Assembly (NCBI GenBank): GCA_002293965.1
Contig: DBEG01000096.1
Location: forward strand, 1-7,636
From: Actinobacteria bacterium UBA912
GTDB taxonomy: Bacteria > Actinomycetota > Coriobacteriia > Anaerosomatales > UBA912
Length of the DNA: 7,636 nt
Direction: 5' to 3'
In this document: positions 6,800 through 7,636 of the stretch, piece after piece
Layout: the number at the start of each line of letters is the position of its first letter
Position numbering within the stretch: position 1 is the stretch's first letter
Made by a program: the position numbers and the translations under genes
Notes under the pieces: generated by a model
What the model was told of the DNA's origin: nothing
Databases searched by the model: none
Seen by the model: only the letters and a program-made list of their open reading frames with translations

Positions 6800-7150
6800 T
6801 CATGCAGGGAAATCGATGCCGTCGATGTAGACGTCGACGGTTTCGGTCTTCAGGCCGACTTGGCTAGCCAGCGCATCGGCGATCGCCTCCTGGGTCTTGT
6901 GAGCGACCTCCCTGAGCGGGTGACCGTACAAGGCCCTGACATGGATGGCGACGTTGACTTCCGATGATTCGCCGAGGCTGACCTCGACGCAGCGGCCGGG
7001 ACCCATACTGCTCGACTTGCGGACCATGCCTGCAAGCCCTGGATAGCATACTTGAGCCACGCCATCGACACTCTCGGCGGCCAAGGTCACGATCGTTTCA
7101 AGGACGCCGGGCGCTATGCCCAGTCCTTCGATCTTGATCTCTTCAGACAT
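6800..7150 (-). CDS. Asp23/Gls24 family envelope-stress protein (YqhY-like, DUF322)
   Basis: This small protein (116 residues) has the Asp23/Gls24 layout: an N-terminal GLGIAPGVLETIVTLAAESV and DGVAQV (about 9-34), a strand with VEVSL and VNVAIHVRALYG (55-76), a helix LREVAHKTQEAIADAL (79-94) and the closing strand VDVYIDGIDF (105-114). It has no signal peptide or membrane segment and no catalytic motif. Members are linked to cell-envelope stress. The B. subtilis homologue YqhY, encoded between accC and nusB as here, has been connected to control of lipid synthesis through acetyl-CoA carboxylase. A similar role is suggested by this context but not shown by the sequence. Two ATGs stand in tandem; the one at 7150 is preferred because GGGG (7158-7161) is then 7 nt away, while the ATG at 7153 would leave 4 nt. 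The gene starts 26 nt after the accC stop. Confidence 0.88.
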   Translation of the reverse strand: MSEEIKIEGLGIAPGVLETIVTLAAESVDGVAQVCYPGLAGMVRKSSSMGPGRCVEVSLGESSEVNVAIHVRALYGHPLREVAHKTQEAIADALASQVGLKTETVDVYIDGIDFPA

Positions 7151-7176
7151 CATATAACCCCGCAGACTTCTAGGTT

Positions 7177-7636
7177 TCAGGTCGACGACATGTGACGGTC
7201 GACGAAATCAGTATAGACCTCACCGGCCTGGAATGCAGGATTCTCGACGACTCGTTGATGAAATGCAACTGTCGTGGGTATCCCGACCACTATGAACTCA
7301 TCTAGGGCACGTTTCGCGCGCGCCAGAGCCTCATCGCGATTCTCGCCCCACACGATCAATTTTGCAAGCAGGGAGTCGTAGTTGGGCGGCACCCGATAGC
7401 CGGAGTACAGGTGGCTATCGATCCGCACGCCAAACCCGCCGGGCGGATTGAAGACCTTCACCTCTCCGGGACCCGGACGAAAGTCGTGCTCGGGATCCTC
7501 GGCGTTTATGCGGAACTCTATGGCGTGGCCCCGGATCTGGATATCGTCCTGGTCGGTGTGTCGCATAGGCAGACCGGCAGCTATCCTGAGCTGCTCCTTG
7601 ATGATGTCGACTCCCGTGATCTGCTCGGTGACCGGG
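7177..7636 (-). CDS. accC: Biotin carboxylase subunit of acetyl-CoA carboxylase, C-terminal part only
   Basis: AccC uses ATP and bicarbonate to carboxylate biotin on the carrier protein AccB, the first half of the acetyl-CoA carboxylase reaction that makes malonyl-CoA for fatty acids. The window holds the last 152 residues; the start and most of the ATP-grasp domain lie beyond the right edge. The visible part begins in PVTEQITGVDIIKEQLRIAA, which normally follows the MNTRIQVEH motif. It continues with HAIEFRINAEDPE (the RINAED arginine corresponds to E. coli R338), VRIDSHLYSGYRVPPNYDSL and KRALDEFIVVGIPT. All are standard biotin-carboxylase C-terminal motifs. The protein stops soon after YTDFVDRHM, so it is a stand-alone AccC of usual size and not a fused pyruvate or acyl-CoA carboxylase chain. 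accB is expected just upstream, outside the window. Confidence 0.95.
   Translation of the reverse strand, partial: PVTEQITGVDIIKEQLRIAAGLPMRHTDQDDIQIRGHAIEFRINAEDPEHDFRPGPGEVKVFNPPGGFGVRIDSHLYSGYRVPPNYDSLLAKLIVWGENRDEALARAKRALDEFIVVGIPTTVAFHQRVVENPAFQAGEVYTDFVDRHMSST

Noticed and set aside
7151..7176. Possible hairpin between accC and the Asp23-family gene (AACC pairing with GGTT)
   Set aside because: Only about four outer base pairs and no T-run afterwards; not a credible terminator.

Overview
All nine genes in this window lie on the minus strand and form one tightly packed housekeeping cluster. In transcription order, from the right edge to the left, they are: accC (3' end only), an Asp23/Gls24-family gene, nusB, xseB, dxs, tlyA, nadK, recN and a steA-like gene (cut by the left edge). 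Gaps between genes are 26 nt or less. Five of the eight junctions overlap or are separated by a single base: nusB/xseB by 11 nt, dxs/tlyA by 35 nt, tlyA/nadK by 1 nt, recN/steA by 23 nt, and nadK/recN with a 1-nt gap. I see no room for an internal intergenic promoter and no rho-independent terminator, so one long transcript with translational coupling is the simplest reading.

The DNA is moderately GC-rich (about 60% by eye). The gene order resembles the accC-yqhY-nusB-(folD-xseA)-xseB-(ispA)-dxs-tlyA-nadK-(argR)-recN block known from Bacillota, but without folD, xseA, ispA and argR. A steA-like gene follows recN, an arrangement I associate mainly with Actinomycetota. Together these suggest an actinobacterial lineage that keeps the Bacillota-like order, such as Coriobacteriia or a relative. 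A deep-branching Clostridia-type organism with a COG4825/SteA homologue cannot be excluded. This placement is inference from gene order and family membership only.

Functions covered: fatty-acid initiation (biotin carboxylase AccC, with an Asp23 protein beside it), transcription antitermination (NusB), DNA repair (exonuclease VII small subunit XseB and the SMC-like RecN), the entry step of the MEP isoprenoid pathway (Dxs), ribosome methylation (TlyA), NADP+ supply (NadK) and probably cell division (SteA-like).

I find no mobile element, CRISPR array, RNA gene, repeat array or clearly novel system. The points worth a second look are local: an acidic low-complexity tail on XseB, missing partner genes, the start site of dxs, a recN Shine-Dalgarno sequence made from tandem AGG codons of nadK, and the TPK-like motifs of the SteA homologue.
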